Shown here in pieces: positions 63,014 to 64,000 of a DNA stretch of 64,000 nt. Positions within the stretch are counted from its first letter, which is position 1. Each line of letters begins with the position of its first letter. Made by a program: the position numbers and the translations under genes. Location: NCBI GenBank assembly GCA_025765615.1, contig JAIVFJ010000014.1, positions 346,001 through 410,000 of the forward strand. The letters are read 5' to 3'. The notes under the pieces were generated by a model that had not been told where the DNA came from, did not search any database, and was given only the letters and a program-made list of their open reading frames with translations. This DNA comes from Zopfochytrium polystomum. Lineage: Eukaryota > Chytridiomycota > Chytridiomycetes > Chytridiales > Chytridiaceae.

Positions 63014-64000
63014 ATGATTCCGTCTCAGCGCAGCCGCTTGGGGCTTCGAAGCCGAGACATTTCAGATTCGAACGTTCTCGACGATGTGCAACTTTCGTCC
63101 AGTCCGTCGCCAGCGCTTCCACGCAGCAGCCCAACTTCGCCTTCTGTCGGCAACTCCAACCAGCAGTTTCCCCTGGGCCTTCTCATACCTAATCTGTTTA
63201 AAACGAGCTTGGGACCAACCTCTACACAAGCGGAGAGCACCGGGGGCTCGAACGGTGCGTCCAAAAAATCCAGCGAAGCGGCGCCATCCCATCGAGGAGA
63301 GGAAGAAGTCGGAGCAGAGCGGAGCGAGCGGGAGTCGACCACAATAACACGATCGTCGCGCACGGCGGGAGTTGGAGGCAAGTACGTGCCGGCATTGGAC
63401 ACGCGTGGGGCCTGGGCGACTGAATTCCGAAGCAACAGTGCCGGCAGCGGTGGCAGCGGCTGCAGCCCCGAAGGCCGAGGGTCGACGGTGTCGACATTGG
63501 CCGGCGGCGACTGCAGCAGCGGTCCAGAACTGGCCTCCGGAAGCCGACAGCGCGAGACGATGGCGGTGACGGGGGTCACGGGCAAGTTGGCCATCACGCG
63601 CGTGCGGGAAGAGCGAGGTGGTGGAGGGGTAGCGACAGCCGGAGCAGCGGTGGCCCGCTGGTGGTGGTTCACAATCGTTGTCAGGACCGCCCAGCTGGTA
63701 ACGGGTCTCGTGGGAGTTTCTTGTTGCGCAGCGTTCTTTTACGGCATATGGGGTGAGTTTAATACCCGGTCTATTTCTTATAAGGCCTCTCCTCTGACCC
63801 AAGAGAAAAAAAGACGGCCACTACCACGAGCACACGCCAGACTTTTACCTAGCGGTCGGAGTCGGACAGGTGCTGTTAAACACGGCACTCCTTATATACA
63901 CAAGCACGCGCCGTCCATTCGCGCCCACTTACGCACGAAGCGAGAGGCTATTCCATGGTGTGGTTCCATGTGCCTACGATACAATAACTTGCAGCCTGTG
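63014..64000 (+). CDS. Membrane protein of unknown family, 5' part, runs off right edge
   Basis: Exon 1 is 63014-63752, from ATG (MIPSQRSRLGLRSRDISD). Exon 2 starts at 63853 and is open to the window end. The first 210 residues are Ser/Gly-rich and low complexity, with high GC. Then comes a basic segment and a membrane helix (WWWFTIVVRTAQLVTGLVGV, CCAAFFYGIWG). After the intron there is a second hydrophobic stretch (VGVGQVLLNTALLIYT) and SERLFHGVVPCAYDTITC. I do not recognise the family; more coding sequence lies beyond the window. The frame was chosen because the alternative frames end early. Confidence 0.6.
   Translation, partial: MIPSQRSRLGLRSRDISDSNVLDDVQLSSSPSPALPRSSPTSPSVGNSNQQFPLGLLIPNLFKTSLGPTSTQAESTGGSNGASKKSSEAAPSHRGEEEVGAERSERESTTITRSSRTAGVGGKYVPALDTRGAWATEFRSNSAGSGGSGCSPEGRGSTVSTLAGGDCSSGPELASGSRQRETMAVTGVTGKLAITRVREERGGGGVATAGAAVARWWWFTIVVRTAQLVTGLVGVSCCAAFFYGIWGEFNTRSISYKASPLTQEKKRRPLPRAHARLLPSGRSRTGAVKHGTPYIHKHAPSIRAHLRTKREAIPWCGSMCLRYNNLQPV

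Noticed and set aside
63025..63802. Two long minus-strand ORFs (215 and 246 codons) near the right end
   Set aside because: High-GC antisense shadows of the plus-strand membrane protein, which has a proper start, splice sites and membrane helices.

Overview
The window is nuclear DNA of a eukaryote with very short spliceosomal introns (mostly 40-75 nt, GT..AG), compact host genes, and a heavy load of nested LTR retrotransposons and DNA-transposon remnants. The host gene set (FAXC/metaxin-like GST, RhoGAP, type II GT14 glycosyltransferase, YSA1/NUDT5 Nudix hydrolase, PPP1R21/KLRAQ, NOL8, PXA-domain sorting nexin, CBP20, DExH helicase) is that of an opisthokont. Chromodomain Ty3 elements and tiny introns suggest an early-diverging (chytrid-like) fungus. 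A unicellular relative of animals cannot be excluded from sequence alone.

Layout. 1-5.9 kb: a retroelement ORF fragment, a TCTGACG-type tandem tract, a 2-kb interspersed repeat (copy A) carrying tRNA-like modules, the 5' half of a Ty1/copia element on the minus strand, and a copia zinc-knuckle/protease piece. 6.07-7.39 kb: FAXC (minus, 7 exons). 7.8-13.7 kb: a TC microsatellite, a truncated 1.4-kb LTR, and the inverted second copy of the 2-kb repeat. 13.7-18.2 kb: RhoGAP and GT14 genes (plus) and a TPR 3' end (minus). 18.3-28 kb: a nested pile. A piggyBac-like end sits in a helix-turn-helix transposase at a TTAA. Two 1.45-kb LTRs flank a chromodomain fragment. A copia pol is split by a deletion derivative of a chromovirus (TSD GCGCT). 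28-36.4 kb: two minisatellites, a gag-protease ORF, copia, Tc1/mariner and LTR fragments. 36.7-42.7 kb: Nudix, PPP1R21-like (minus) and NOL8-like genes. 43.1-44.95 kb: SINE-like module, copia 3' end and a solo chromovirus LTR. 45.4-49.7 kb: PXA sorting nexin, a small 4-TM protein (minus) and CBP20. 50.04-55.35 kb: a complete chromovirus with identical LTRs and TSD ACCTC. 55.5-57.7 kb: LTR fragments, two solo LTRs and a piggyBac piece. 58.0-64 kb: a DExH helicase and the start of a membrane protein.

The most interesting object is the chromovirus family, present four times: one complete copy, one deletion derivative and two solo LTRs, all four with exact 5-bp target duplications. Its U3 carries an unbroken register of heat-shock-element pentamers (20 in the complete copy, 9-11 in the others). 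A TATA box follows. An 11-nt segment about 35 nt after the TATA box is exactly complementary to the primer-binding site, as in Tf1-type self-priming. A canonical -1 frameshift heptamer with a predicted H-type pseudoknot joins gag to pol. Together these suggest a young, possibly heat-responsive, self-primed retrotransposon.

Gene models were built by hand from splice sites and family similarity. Coordinates of introns are as read from the sequence, without transcript evidence.
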